Of a DNA stretch of 64,000 nucleotides, positions 8,299 through 17,614 are shown piece by piece (the first letter of the stretch is position 1; each line of letters starts with the position of its first letter). The notes beneath the pieces were generated by a model. It saw only the letters and a list, made by a program, of their open reading frames with translations. It did not search any database and was not told the origin of the DNA. This stretch comes from Shewanella marisflavi (lineage in GTDB: Bacteria > Pseudomonadota > Gammaproteobacteria > Enterobacterales > Shewanellaceae). The stretch lies in the NCBI RefSeq assembly GCF_023283925.1, contig NZ_JAKIKX010000003.1, forward strand, positions 186,001 to 250,000. The letters run 5' to 3'. The position numbers were made by a program, and so were the translations under genes.

Positions 8299-9315
8299 TC
8301 AGTTAGCCTCGTCGGTTTTTTCTGCGCTGGGCTGAGGGTCTTGGTGTAACAGATTGAGCAGCAAGGTACCAATGAGCACTGCGATACTGATAGACACTAA
8401 TCTGACCAATTGCGCAGAGAGGGCATCGGACTCCAGGTGGCTAATGATCTGATATACCAATACTACAAAGTTGGTAAACAGTAGTTGATAGATAGACTGG
8501 GGGCACTGGCGGCGTATCGCAAAACAGGCTAGCTGTATACCGCTGAATAGGGCTAAACCTATCACTACCCAGGTTGGCAGGCCGAAGGCAAAGGCCAACA
8601 TAACCGGAAAGGTGAACAGGATACCGACTGCTGTGGTGACGAGGCGGTTTTGCTTAAAGCTTTGATGGTCTTCAGGATCCGCCAGCCTTATCATGCTGCC
8701 TATGGTAATGGCGATCAGCATGCTTTGTGAGCTACCCAAGCCAATTAAGGCTATCAAGACGATTGTCATGGCGGTGGCCTTTAGCAGGATAACCCCCATG
8801 TGAGTACTGCTGCTGTTTTCTTGGATTTCATCAGGATGAATATCTTCATCATTTCCTGGAAAGATGAAGAAAATCAGGTAGGTGAGAACCAGAGCCTTCA
8901 GCGCTGATACCATGAGTAACCAGGGAAGTACCTCAATCGATACCTGTAGCTGTTTGCTCATAACTGTCATGATGATCACCACGATCAACATGAGGGTAGA
9001 GAGCAGATCCTTAGGATCGTTATGGCTGCGATAGAAGCTCCAAAACAGCAGGGACCAGCAAAAGAGTAGATAACCTGCCGGGGTGTCGAGCAACATGCCG
9101 CCGACAAATACCAATCCGAAACTGACAAACATGACCACAAGCAACAGTTTGACCATGAGATTCAGTGGCGGGCGCGATGGCATCAAGGTGAGAAAGAGCA
9201 CCATGAAAACCGGCGCCAGCACTGGCAGTGGCGCAGCCTGATCCCATAGGTAAAACAGCAGTAAAATGGGGCCGAATACCAGACGGATGATAGGGTTCGC
9301 GGCGCTACGAAACAT
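8299..9315 (-). CDS. DUF2955 / FUSC-like inner membrane protein
   Basis: A 338-residue protein with about ten hydrophobic helices in two groups (residues 10-150 and 175-330) separated by an acidic loop near FPGNDEDIHPDEIQE. This is the arrangement of DUF2955 proteins, relatives of the aromatic-acid/fusaric-acid exporter (AaeB/FUSC) group that pair with HlyD-type adaptors. Its start codon lies inside the 3' end of the adaptor gene (11-base overlap), so the two are translationally coupled and probably form one efflux system with an outer membrane channel encoded elsewhere. The substrate is unknown. Confidence 0.78.
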   Translation of the reverse strand: MFRSAANPIIRLVFGPILLLFYLWDQAAPLPVLAPVFMVLFLTLMPSRPPLNLMVKLLLVVMFVSFGLVFVGGMLLDTPAGYLLFCWSLLFWSFYRSHNDPKDLLSTLMLIVVIIMTVMSKQLQVSIEVLPWLLMVSALKALVLTYLIFFIFPGNDEDIHPDEIQENSSSTHMGVILLKATAMTIVLIALIGLGSSQSMLIAITIGSMIRLADPEDHQSFKQNRLVTTAVGILFTFPVMLAFAFGLPTWVVIGLALFSGIQLACFAIRRQCPQSIYQLLFTNFVVLVYQIISHLESDALSAQLVRLVSISIAVLIGTLLLNLLHQDPQPSAEKTDEAN

Positions 9316-10369
9316 AGGTCCAGAGACTCACTATCTTGATCCAGATACCGACGAGAAACTCGCCTATGCTGCTCTGCTCAGTATAGAAGGCCACAGTAGC
9401 TTGAGAGCCGTAACGAATATTGCTGGGTGGTCTACCCTCGCTGAAGACGATATTAACCGGATACCTTTGTGCCTTGATTGCACTGTTATCTGCGGTGAGA
9501 AAACCGGTATTCTGATCTATGTTGTTACTACCGCCCGTACCCCAGCCAATGCTCTCCACGCGACCTTCAAGTATGCGACCAGGTAGCGCATCGAGTACGA
9601 CTTCGACCTTTTGACCAACACGAATGTTTTCCAGCGAGTTTTCTCTCACCAGCGCCGAGATCCAGACACTGCGGGGATCGATAAAGGTTAACAGTGGGCT
9701 ACCCACATTGGCCCTTTGTCCCGGGGTCAGTTGTAGGTTGGTTACCACGCCTTTGCTGGGCGCGAGCACTTGGGTCTTTTGAAGGTCCAGCTGCGCTTGT
9801 TCCAGCTTGGCCATGGCCGACAGGATCTGTGGATTGTCTTGACCCTTAGGGCCTAATGCTTGCGTGGCCTGGGCCAGTGACGCCTCGGCGGCTTCAAGAT
9901 TCGCCTGAGTTCTGTCTCTGGCTTCGATGGCGTTATCCAGCTCTGACTGGCTTAACACCCCTTGCCCTGCCAGTTCGCTGATCCTGGCAGCCTGCTCTTT
10001 GGCATTGTTGCGGGCGGCGATGGCATCGACAACCTTGGCTTGAGCGACTTCGACCGCGGCAGTGCTGGCACCGATATTTTGCCCCGCTAGCTCTAAGTTG
10101 GCTTGGGCAGCCTGCAGCGCCAGTTGGTAGTTGCGTGGATCGACTTGAAATAGGGGATCCCCCGCTTCGACAACCTGGTTGTCTTTGACATTGACTTCAG
10201 TGATGTTACCGGCGACTTCGGCAGCGACTCTTACGATATAGGTATGCACTCTGGCCTCGCTGGTCATCGGCGTGACCCGGTCGGCCCAAAGGCTATATAG
10301 CCAGACAGCAAAGATTAGCCCAATGATATAGAAACTCATTTTCCGTGATGATTTTTCCGCAGCAGACAT
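9305..10369 (-). CDS. HlyD/EmrA-family membrane fusion protein
   Basis: A 354-residue periplasmic adaptor. One N-terminal membrane helix (about residues 11-28, FYIIGLIFAVWLYSLWA) is followed by a lipoyl half-motif (VAAEVAGNITEVNVKDNQVVEAGD in two parts near residues 45-70). A coiled-coil hairpin rich in Ala/Gln/Glu covers residues 80-190. The second lipoyl half comes next (LAPSKGVVTNLQLTPGQ), then a beta-barrel. It would bridge the DUF2955 permease to an outer membrane channel. It is the first gene of the two-gene operon, with ATG 10369 and an AT-rich 240-base upstream region. Confidence 0.9.
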   Translation of the reverse strand: MSAAEKSSRKMSFYIIGLIFAVWLYSLWADRVTPMTSEARVHTYIVRVAAEVAGNITEVNVKDNQVVEAGDPLFQVDPRNYQLALQAAQANLELAGQNIGASTAAVEVAQAKVVDAIAARNNAKEQAARISELAGQGVLSQSELDNAIEARDRTQANLEAAEASLAQATQALGPKGQDNPQILSAMAKLEQAQLDLQKTQVLAPSKGVVTNLQLTPGQRANVGSPLLTFIDPRSVWISALVRENSLENIRVGQKVEVVLDALPGRILEGRVESIGWGTGGSNNIDQNTGFLTADNSAIKAQRYPVNIVFSEGRPPSNIRYGSQATVAFYTEQSSIGEFLVGIWIKIVSLWTYVS

Positions 10370-10611
10370 CCCATGGCCTCAACAAATTTAAGTTATTTTA
10401 TGTTAATCGGCGATGGTGTTATCAGCAAGTGAGATAGGTTAAATTAAGCGTTTTTATATGACATAGGTATCTAAAAATAATGAAAAAGCTATTTTGCTCT
10501 TGCTGTAAATCAGATAGAAGTCTATTAAGGAGTCTGGTAGCTTGCTGAATCATTGCGCGCTTGCAGTGGGCGCCATAATTCAATAAACAGTAAACACTTA
10601 GGGAATAAATA

Positions 10612-11319
10612 ATGTCAGGGAATATTTTTAAATATAAAGACGCTACCCGCTTGACGACATGGGTGCGTTATCTGCTCTACGTCCAGATCTTAGTGGCGTT
10701 GATTTCAATGGGGTCAAATTACTTAGAATACCAGCTGCTATTAGACTATCAGACTGGAGTGTATCAGTCAGAAGCGGCAGCCATTGCCGATGGTGAGGCG
10801 AACGATCAACGTCAGTTTCTGGTCGGCCTGCTGCATCTTGCGGTGTTTATCGTCTCGGGGATCATGATCCTTAAGTGGATATACAGGGCCAACTTTAATG
10901 CGCGTCAGTTAGGTGCCACTGACATGAACTTCACCCCGGGATGGTCTATCGGTTTTTACTTCGTTCCTCTTCTTTGCCTCTGGAAGCCCTATCAGGCGAT
11001 GAATGAGATCTGGCATGCGAGTCATGATCCAGAAAACTGGAGCCTGAATAACGCAAATTCTGCCGTCAACCTCTGGTGGCTGATGTGGATCGTCAGCAAT
11101 GTGCTGGGGCAGGCCGTGTATCGTTTTACGAATAAGGCCGAGGAGCTGCAAGACTTTATTAACGCTAACATGGTGTCTCAGGCCGCTGAGGTGGCAAGCA
11201 TCCTTTTGGCGCTGGTGACCTTGAGGCTGATTAATCATATCTACCGGGCGCAGACCAAAAGCCAAGTACGGGTCGAACAGGAGACCTTTCAGGGGGCGCA
11301 GCAGGTCGTCGTAAGCTAA
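10612..11319 (+). CDS. DUF4328 domain membrane protein
   Basis: A 235-residue predicted inner membrane protein. Hydrophobic segments are near residues 18-45, 66-88, 105-125, 145-165 and 190-212. The signature of the DUF4328 family is visible in WIYRANFNARQLG followed by FTPGWSIGFYFVPLLCLWKP and the YQAMNEIWHAS helix. No enzyme motif is present and the function of the family is not known. AGGGAATAAATA precedes the ATG. It stands alone, divergent from the HlyD gene and closed by a terminator. Confidence 0.82.
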   Translation: MSGNIFKYKDATRLTTWVRYLLYVQILVALISMGSNYLEYQLLLDYQTGVYQSEAAAIADGEANDQRQFLVGLLHLAVFIVSGIMILKWIYRANFNARQLGATDMNFTPGWSIGFYFVPLLCLWKPYQAMNEIWHASHDPENWSLNNANSAVNLWWLMWIVSNVLGQAVYRFTNKAEELQDFINANMVSQAAEVASILLALVTLRLINHIYRAQTKSQVRVEQETFQGAQQVVVS

Positions 11320-11331
11320 ATTATGACAAAG

Positions 11332-11358
11332 AAAAAGGCGCCATCAGGCGCCTTTTTT
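11332..11358. terminator. Rho-independent terminator
   Basis: AAAAAGGCGCC, loop ATCA, GGCGCCTTTTTT: a 7-bp GC stem with A and T tracts on both sides, able to serve the DUF4328 gene and the convergent dsbA. Confidence 0.9.
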
Positions 11359-11374
11359 ACAATCTATCTACGAC

Positions 11375-12037
11375 CTATTTGTGTTCTACGGCCAGGTAGT
11401 TGATCAGGTCGATCAGCTCACCCAAGGTGCGGATCTGGCTTAGGTTGACTGCATACTTATCGTTAACGATAAAGGTCGGCACACTCTGAACGCGAAACTC
11501 TCTTTGCTGAGTACGCCAGAGATCTAGCTTGTCACTTACTGCTTTGCTGTCGGCGATTTCATCATACTTGCTGATATCTATGCCGTGGTCGGCAAAGACT
11601 TTCTTGATGTCATCTCGGGTATTGATAGCTGGCTTCTCATGGGCGCTATGGTCGTGGTCATGGCTGTGTCCATGGCCACCTGGTTCGCCTTGGATGGCCG
11701 TAAACATGGCATGGATCATCTTGTCTTCGACGCCCATCTCATGAATCACACCAAGTGAGCGCATCACTTCTGTGCCAATGTCAGAGTTCATGAAATCCAC
11801 GTGCTTGGTATCGAAGCTGACCTCCTTGTTGAGGTTGGCTTTAATGTCGCCCAGGAACTGTGTCTCCATATTGAAGCAGTTGTGGCAGTAGAAAGAGAAG
11901 AATTCGGTCAATTTAGGACTGGCACTTGGCGCCTTGTCAGACACAGTCATAAAATGTTGGCCTTCGACAAACTTGGCGGCAAAACTACTCAGTGGAGCCA
12001 CTGCTAGGGTCAGGGCGAGAGCGATATGTTTAATCAT
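11375..12037 (-). CDS. dsbA: Thiol:disulfide interchange protein DsbA with His-rich insertion
   Basis: A 220-residue periplasmic disulfide oxidase. The start is taken as the ATG at 12037, preceded by AAGGATAATC and opening a good signal peptide (IKHIALALTLAVAPLSSFAA); an upstream ATG at 12073 would spoil it. The thioredoxin domain follows with active-site motif CHNC at residues 51-54 (FFSFYCHNCFN; E. coli DsbA has CPHC) and the cis-proline loop in QSVPTFIVN. Unusually, between the helical insert and the second half there is a run GGHGHSHDHDHSAH (about residues 120-133) with six histidines and two aspartates, a likely metal-binding loop not present in E. coli DsbA. The partner DsbB is not in this window. 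Confidence 0.9.
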   Translation of the reverse strand: MIKHIALALTLAVAPLSSFAAKFVEGQHFMTVSDKAPSASPKLTEFFSFYCHNCFNMETQFLGDIKANLNKEVSFDTKHVDFMNSDIGTEVMRSLGVIHEMGVEDKMIHAMFTAIQGEPGGHGHSHDHDHSAHEKPAINTRDDIKKVFADHGIDISKYDEIADSKAVSDKLDLWRTQQREFRVQSVPTFIVNDKYAVNLSQIRTLGELIDLINYLAVEHK

Positions 12038-12224
12038 GATTATCCTTAAATGATAGCGTCGTGGTGCGATCAATGGCTAATGTCATTCGTTATTAGGTTT
12101 AGCCTAAATGGCAAAGCTTAATTATGACTGAAGCGGGCCGAAGAAACAGTCGCTAGAGTGTGACCTCGGCTAAAGAACTGTGATTCTTTGGGGTGATAGA
12201 TGGGATCTTGGCAGATCGTCAGGT

Positions 12225-12884
12225 TCAGCGCTGCTCGCGTAAGGTCTGCCAGGCCTCGCAGATCCGTTTAAATTGGTTTGCGTCGCCGCCATCGCGATCT
12301 GGATGCCACTGTAAGGCCAATTTACGCCACTGCTTGCGAATCTCTTTATCCGTTGCATCTTGTTCCAGCTCAAATACCTTCAGAGCCTGACGTTTCGGCA
12401 TAGCGTTGGGGCTGGTGCCAATATAGGCTTCGTAGCGATTCCAGAAGGATTCCAACATCTCCTGAATGATATCCGGGCAGGTATCATAGTGTTGCCAGTC
12501 CAGATAATAGTCTCTTAAGGCGTCGTCCTGACTGAGTTGGGTCTCCAGATTAGTGGGAATAATTCTGAAGATCTGTATCTCCATCGCTTTAACCTGTAAC
12601 CAGCAGCCGGGCAGCAGCATGGCTTGCAGTTCAAACAGGGCATTCATCAATAGAAAATTCTGTTTAAAGAGGGCCTTTTGTGGTTGTTCGTCGAGATCTT
12701 TCAGGAGTCCTTGTTCTTGCAGTGCGGCGGCGAGGTGATGAACCTTCCAGCTATGGTTGCTGCGTTGTAGCAAAGAGAGGAGTGGCCAGATTAGCGGGTT
12801 GTCACCCTTGAAAGCGAAGCACTGGGTGCTTGACGCCTTGTCTTGCAACAGGGGGGCTGTCGTGGTTGATTTAGCAACTAGCAT
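12225..12884 (-). CDS. DnaJ-related protein with C-terminal J domain
   Basis: A 219-residue protein in which the J domain is at the C-terminus (about residues 165-215, VFELEQDATDKEIRKQW then LALQWHPDRDGGDANQF) with an intact HPD motif, so it should stimulate an Hsp70 ATPase. The N-terminal 150 residues, with FLLMNALFELQAMLLPGCW in the middle, match the arrangement of the DNAJ_related N-terminal family found in Shewanella and Vibrio. No zinc-finger or Gly/Phe region is present, so it is not a general DnaJ. Client unknown. Single-gene unit. Confidence 0.85.
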   Translation of the reverse strand: MLVAKSTTTAPLLQDKASSTQCFAFKGDNPLIWPLLSLLQRSNHSWKVHHLAAALQEQGLLKDLDEQPQKALFKQNFLLMNALFELQAMLLPGCWLQVKAMEIQIFRIIPTNLETQLSQDDALRDYYLDWQHYDTCPDIIQEMLESFWNRYEAYIGTSPNAMPKRQALKVFELEQDATDKEIRKQWRKLALQWHPDRDGGDANQFKRICEAWQTLREQR

Positions 12885-13057
12885 CCTGAGAGTCTCATCC
12901 GTGACTGGTGATAATTTCTACTATGACAATCACCAAAATGGAACGCAAGTCTTATTCGTCGGCCTATTAGCTTGTCGGGCCACAAAGCCCCACCGCAAGC
13001 AGTGAGGCTAAACTTAGGCTGGGATACCCAACGAGTTAGTGGGTATCAGTAGGCTGA

Positions 13058-13711
13058 TCAGATCTCGGTAAAGAGTGTCTCGATTGGCAGGCGTGACTTA
13101 GGTAACTTAGCGTTGAAGTCTTCTTCGCTGCGATAGCCCAAGGAGACAACAACCGTGGCAGCATAGCCCTGTGCAGGGAGATCCAGCACCTGGTTGAGCT
13201 TAGTGGCGTTGAACCCCTCAATTGGGCAGGCATCGATATCCAATAGGCTAGCGCCCAGTAGTAGCGTACCCATGGCCAGGTAGACTTGTTTTTCCATCCA
13301 ATGTTGAGCGTCTTTCAGCTCTACCCTGTGCATGTTGACGAAGAAAGAGCGGCCGTTGTGCTGGCCCTGTTTCGCCTGCTCGTCAGCAAAGCGGCCATCG
13401 GCAGCCTCTTGCTCGAGGAGTTTTTGCAGGTGCGCATCATCCATACTGGTCTTAGCGCACAACACCAAGACATGGGAAGCATTGTGGATCTTGGGGGTGT
13501 TAAAGGCGAAGTCACTGGTGGCCTCAGCAATTTTAGCCTTTCCCTCTTCGGTCGACGCCAAGACAAAGTGCCAAGGTTGAGAGTTGGTCGATGAAGGGCT
13601 CATGCGCAGCAGCTGTTTAATCTCTTCTATCTTTTCTTGGTCTATCTTACGGTTAGGGTCAAATGCCTTAGTCGTATAACGCTTGTTAGTGTAGAAACTG
13701 AGTGGTTGCAT
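13058..13711 (-). CDS. nfsB: Oxygen-insensitive NAD(P)H nitroreductase / dihydropteridine reductase
   Basis: A 217-residue FMN enzyme of the NfsB group that reduces nitroaromatics and quinones by two-electron steps. The ATG at 13711 follows ACAGGAAGCTC and gives exactly the E. coli NfsB length; longer in-frame extensions upstream have no ribosome site. The conserved FMN contacts are RYTTKAFDPNRKI near the start, LLRMSPSSTNSQPWHF around residue 35, LASTEEGK, and GCPIEGF-like ACPIEGFNATKLNQ around residue 165 followed by VVVSLGYRSEEDFNAKLPKSR near the end. Single-gene unit, divergent from the gene at 13973. Confidence 0.93.
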   Translation of the reverse strand: MQPLSFYTNKRYTTKAFDPNRKIDQEKIEEIKQLLRMSPSSTNSQPWHFVLASTEEGKAKIAEATSDFAFNTPKIHNASHVLVLCAKTSMDDAHLQKLLEQEAADGRFADEQAKQGQHNGRSFFVNMHRVELKDAQHWMEKQVYLAMGTLLLGASLLDIDACPIEGFNATKLNQVLDLPAQGYAATVVVSLGYRSEEDFNAKLPKSRLPIETLFTEI

Positions 13712-13972
13712 GATGAGCTTCCTGTGTGAGTCGATGTTGAGACCGATTTTACGTGACTCAACAGGTGATAAAAACAGATAAAAGTCACATATACTTTCAA
13801 AAAAATTTTGATAATTGGGTTTTCTTCTGGCCGCCACAACTCGGCATGTGGATTGTAAGCGACCAAAAAGATAATTTAGGCTTAACATTCTGAGTTACCA
13901 GCCAATGTTATACTCAACTGATACGCTCAGAGGGGATCGAGCTTAGGGCGAGCTTCAGACTAAGGAGTACAA

Positions 13973-14998
13973 GTGACCTATCCGACAACCGTGGATGAAC
14001 AGCTAAGGCTGGCCAGCTTTAATCTGTTTAACTTTATCGCCCCACCAGATGCCTATTATGAGTTTAACAATATCTACACTCAGGCTCAGTGGCAGCAGAA
14101 GTGTGATTGGATAAGTCACTATCTGACCACGCACCAGCCCTGCGTGATCGGCTTCCAGGAGGTGTTTTCGCCCGAGGCGTTGCGCGCTCTGGTGGCCGAG
14201 GCTGGCTATCCCCATTTCGCGGTTATCGATAGCCCTGAGGTGAGTGATGATTTTATCTATCGCCACCCTGTGTTGGCGCTTGCCAGTAAGTACCCTATTA
14301 TCGACAGCATCGCTTGTGGCATAGATCGAGATGTTGCCAGCCTGATGGGAATAGCCCCTAGTTTTCAATACAGTCGCCTTCCGCTGAGGGCCACTATAGT
14401 GCTGCCCCATCTTGGCCCTTGTGACTGTTATGTGGTGCATTTCAAGTCGAAACGTGCGCTGTTCGAACCCGAACTGGCGGGTAAAAGTCAGCAGGGGGCA
14501 TGGTTATTTGCCGCCGAGGCCGCGGCTAAGTGGGCGGCGTCTATGGTGCGGGGGAGTGAGGCGAGTCTACTCAGGGTGGAGATTGCCAAGCGCCGCGCCG
14601 AGAAGGGGTATCCTGTGGCGCTGTTTGGAGATTTTAATGACAGCCTGTCAAGCGGCGTCTTATCAGTGCTCGTCAGTGAAGATACCCGCCTACTGGGGCA
14701 GTTTGATGAGCGAACTTTCCATGGCTATCGCCTTCAGGATGCATATCAATTATACCAAGCCTCTCAGTATAGTCCGGCCTTTATTGCCCGCGCACCAACG
14801 CATTATCACCTCAATCGTGGCGAGGTGATCGACTATATTCTCCTCTCCAATGAATTTGACCCTCACAACGATCAATGTCTGGCCGAAGTTGCCGGATATC
14901 ACACCTATGATCGTCATCTGATCAATCCACAATATGAGCGCGACAGTCACAGCACAGATCATGCGCCAGTGATGGTTAGCCTGAAAATCAGAGAATAA
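13973..14998 (+). CDS. Endonuclease/exonuclease/phosphatase family protein
   Basis: A 341-residue member of the DNase I-like metal-dependent phosphoesterase superfamily. Motifs in order: LRLASFNLFNF (residues 11-21, metal-site Asn), VIGFQEVFSPE (catalytic Glu), LFGDFNDSLSS near residue 220 (Asp and Asn), and DSHSTDHAPVMVSL at the C-terminus (catalytic His). There is no signal peptide, so it is cytoplasmic. The substrate (nucleic acid, phospholipid or nucleotide) cannot be inferred. It starts with GTG at 13973, six bases after AAGGAG at 13962-13967. Confidence 0.85.
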   Translation: MTYPTTVDEQLRLASFNLFNFIAPPDAYYEFNNIYTQAQWQQKCDWISHYLTTHQPCVIGFQEVFSPEALRALVAEAGYPHFAVIDSPEVSDDFIYRHPVLALASKYPIIDSIACGIDRDVASLMGIAPSFQYSRLPLRATIVLPHLGPCDCYVVHFKSKRALFEPELAGKSQQGAWLFAAEAAAKWAASMVRGSEASLLRVEIAKRRAEKGYPVALFGDFNDSLSSGVLSVLVSEDTRLLGQFDERTFHGYRLQDAYQLYQASQYSPAFIARAPTHYHLNRGEVIDYILLSNEFDPHNDQCLAEVAGYHTYDRHLINPQYERDSHSTDHAPVMVSLKIRE

Positions 14999-15164
14999 TA
15001 GACTTTAACAGTCAGGGGGTTAACGTCTAACAGCGTTAAAGCTAATGGCTATATTATTGTTTTAATTGTGGAATTAATTAGTTCTATCGGCTATATTTTG
15101 CTCAATAAAAAAGGCCGTTAGGCGAGTGTCAGTAATCACAGTAGTGGGTGACAAAGGATAAGTT

Positions 15165-16298
15165 ATGGACAATGAAACCAAGACGATACAGAGCAAACAA
15201 TTTATCAGCAATATGACGGAGTCGGCGATACGTATCGGCCTGCTCGCCATCTTGGTGATCTGGACCTATGATATCGTGCGGCCTTTCCTGGTGCCAGCCT
15301 TGTGGGGCGGCATTATCGCTGTGGCCTTGATGCCCCTCACCCATAGGCTGGAGCGACTGTTTAAGGGGCGACGAGGCTTGGCTGCGACTGTGGTCGCACT
15401 GGTTGGAATCGCATTGTTGGTGACCCCCTTTGTGGTGGTGTCGGGTTCCATCTTCGATGGCGTGTCCACTACGCTAAAAGTGTTGCAAAGTGGTGAGATC
15501 AACCTGCCGGAGCCGACGCAGCGGGTAGCAGACATTCCCATCATAGGTCAGAGCCTGTTTGATGCCTGGAAAGACTTTAGCAGTAATTTGGAAAAAGCCA
15601 TCATCCACTTCTTACCTGAGATCAAGGCGGCTTTTTCTGCCTTGGCGGGGATTATAGGTAGTAGCTTAGCCACTCTGGTGATGTTTATTATTTCGCTGCT
15701 GATCGCCGCAGGTTTCATGGCAAACTCAGAAAGCTGCGCCGCTGGCCTGAGCAAGATGGCCGTTCGAGCGGTAGGGCCTAATGCTCATGCATGGACCAGC
15801 CTGATGGCGGCGACCATTCGCAGCGTGTTACTCGGGGTTGTTGGTGTGGCCTTGATTCAAGCTATGTTAATTGGATCGGCGCTATTCGTCTTCGGTGTCC
15901 CTGCCGCTGGCCTGCTCACTCTGGTCACCCTGTTTCTGGGGATCGCTCAGCTACCGGCCCTGATCATCATAGTGCTGCCGCTTATTGGCTTTGCCTACTC
16001 ATCGATGGAGGCCACCTCGGCCACCATCTTTAGTATCTGGGTCTTCCTCGGCGGTATTTCTGACAATATTCTTAAGCCGATGTTGATGGGGCGGGGCGTT
16101 GATGTGCCTATGCCTGTGATTTTAATCGGTGCTATTGGTGGCATGCTGTTTGCCGGCATCATAGGTTTATTCCTCGGCGCTGTGGTGCTGGCGATTTGGT
16201 ATGAGTTGTTTGTTGCCTGGTTAAATGGCGGTCATCCTGAGGAGGTGTTGGTTGAGAGTCAGGGCGACTCCTCTGTAGATGCCGGTGACGGTATCTAA
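15165..16298 (+). CDS. AI-2E family (PerM/TqsA-like) transporter
   Basis: A 377-residue inner membrane protein with the AI-2E family layout: paired helices at residues 20-60 and 68-95, a long amphipathic periplasmic region (about 100-160), then a block of five to six helices to residue 360. Family marks include RPFLVPALWGGIIAVALMPL near the start and VFLGGISDNILKPMLMGRG with VPMPVILIGAIGGMLFAGI toward the end. Members export autoinducer-2 or act in ion homeostasis; which applies is not visible here. ATG is preceded by AAAGGATAAGTT. The next gene starts 13 bases later and may be co-transcribed. Confidence 0.87.
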   Translation: MDNETKTIQSKQFISNMTESAIRIGLLAILVIWTYDIVRPFLVPALWGGIIAVALMPLTHRLERLFKGRRGLAATVVALVGIALLVTPFVVVSGSIFDGVSTTLKVLQSGEINLPEPTQRVADIPIIGQSLFDAWKDFSSNLEKAIIHFLPEIKAAFSALAGIIGSSLATLVMFIISLLIAAGFMANSESCAAGLSKMAVRAVGPNAHAWTSLMAATIRSVLLGVVGVALIQAMLIGSALFVFGVPAAGLLTLVTLFLGIAQLPALIIIVLPLIGFAYSSMEATSATIFSIWVFLGGISDNILKPMLMGRGVDVPMPVILIGAIGGMLFAGIIGLFLGAVVLAIWYELFVAWLNGGHPEEVLVESQGDSSVDAGDGI

Positions 16299-16310
16299 TC
16301 GAGGTCGGCC

Positions 16311-17219
16311 ATGTTAGATGCCATCTGCAAAATCGCAGACCAGGCGCCGAAAACCTATTCGGTATTTAGTTTTCAGCGTCTGAGCGAGTCGGAGATAGAG
16401 AGTCTGCGTCAGCAGCTCTACTGCCCTGTGTGTGGCGGCAGGGCTTATTTTCGTAAGGCTTCGCGTGATGGCAAGGCAGCCTGCTTCGGCTCGCGCTACC
16501 ATAAAGCAGATTGCAGCGAATTTAATCCATCAGCCAGCCGGCGTCAGGAGGAGCAAGACGCCCTCGAGGTCAACCAGCAGCTGCTGGACAATGACGCCCT
16601 GATGATTGATTTCACCCTTCCCCCTAAACGCACGTCCAGCAAAGCATTGCGCCATACCGTCAAGCCTGACGCTGATGACAGTTCGGCTACAGATTCGGTA
16701 GCTGGCGTTGAGAGCCCAAGGGCTCACTATCGACCCAGTTCTGCTGAGCCTAATGAAGCAAATAAGGCAGATGAAGCGCCAGAACAGCCGAAAGTCGCCA
16801 CCCAGGGGCTGGAAAAATTATTGCACAGCCTGCTGAGAGGTAGCGATCTGGCCAGTTCAGATCTTTGGGTCTATACCGGTGATAAGTATCGCTGGCGAGC
16901 CAAGAACCTGTTTGTTAATTTCGCCGATGCCGAGCCTACAGAGCGAAGCGCGCCTCGTATGTATTGGGGCACCATCTCTCATGCCGACAAGGCGATGCTC
17001 TGGCTCAATCCCGCCGATTGTAACGATGTGGGCATCCCTATAGAGGCCTTCAAGAGTGAGCTATGCAAGCGCTTCGATATCTCCGATCGTCATGCACTGG
17101 AAGGCGCAGGTATTATGCTGTTTGGCAAATGTTTCTGGAACAAAGACAAGACGCGAAAAATTATCCAGTTGTGGAACAAGGATGTGACCCGCATGCATCT
17201 GGCTAAGGCCGATGATTAG
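16311..17219 (+). CDS. Uncharacterised protein with an N-terminal zinc-ribbon-like cluster
   Basis: A 302-residue cytoplasmic protein I do not recognise. Residues 38-68 contain YCPVCGG, then C58, H64 and C68, a spacing suited to a zinc ribbon. Residues 85-165 are a low-complexity linker rich in Ser, Ala, Glu and Pro. A folded C-terminal domain follows (about 170-300, beginning GLEKLLHSLLRGSDLASSD and containing DLWVYTGDKYRWRAKN). This last part has no catalytic motif I can name. The layout (zinc finger, linker, folded domain) suggests nucleic-acid contact, which is inference. It starts 13 bases after the AI-2E permease. Confidence 0.6.
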   Translation: MLDAICKIADQAPKTYSVFSFQRLSESEIESLRQQLYCPVCGGRAYFRKASRDGKAACFGSRYHKADCSEFNPSASRRQEEQDALEVNQQLLDNDALMIDFTLPPKRTSSKALRHTVKPDADDSSATDSVAGVESPRAHYRPSSAEPNEANKADEAPEQPKVATQGLEKLLHSLLRGSDLASSDLWVYTGDKYRWRAKNLFVNFADAEPTERSAPRMYWGTISHADKAMLWLNPADCNDVGIPIEAFKSELCKRFDISDRHALEGAGIMLFGKCFWNKDKTRKIIQLWNKDVTRMHLAKADD

Positions 17220-17409
17220 TGATGCAAACTGCATTGCCATACGCATTTTTTTGACGTCTATTGGCAAGGAGCGCTTCGCCACGTATCAATACCTACAGAG
17301 ATAATACTCAGTATGTGAATGGCTTAGCGTCACTTTTGCTCACTTGGTACGGCTTATGCTCCATCTGGTTATCGAACCAGATACCTCGATTGAGGATAAG
17401 GAGTCGGCG

Positions 17410-17592
17410 ATGATAGTCAGTATTCAATCACCCCAGCTGGGATTTGAGGTCAACCAGAGCCTTTATGCCAGCAACCCAGCCTACCGCCAGCGTATCGATT
17501 ACATTCGTAAGCTGATGAGACAGACTGTGAGCGATGCGCCTGGCTGCTGCTTGACTCGTCGAGAGCGTCAGGCCCTGAGCCAGTTAAGTTGA
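17410..17592 (+). CDS. Small hypothetical protein
   Basis: A 60-residue ORF beginning at ATG 17410, six bases after AAGGAG (17398-17403). The product has no membrane segment; the C-terminal half is basic with two adjacent cysteines (GCCLTRRERQ). An upstream in-frame ATG at 17344 would add 22 residues but has no ribosome site. The good initiation signal is the main reason to believe it is real. Function unknown. Confidence 0.5.
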   Translation: MIVSIQSPQLGFEVNQSLYASNPAYRQRIDYIRKLMRQTVSDAPGCCLTRRERQALSQLS

Positions 17593-17614
17593 CTGGCTGA
17601 GTTTTCGGTTTAGT

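Noticed and set aside
13022..13047. Terminator after nfsB
   Set aside because: GATACCCA/TGGGTATC forms a stem, but no T tract follows on either strand, so it is not listed as a terminator.
13712..13888. 59-codon upstream extension of nfsB
   Set aside because: The shorter start at 13711 has an AGGAAG ribosome site and gives exactly the family length of 217.
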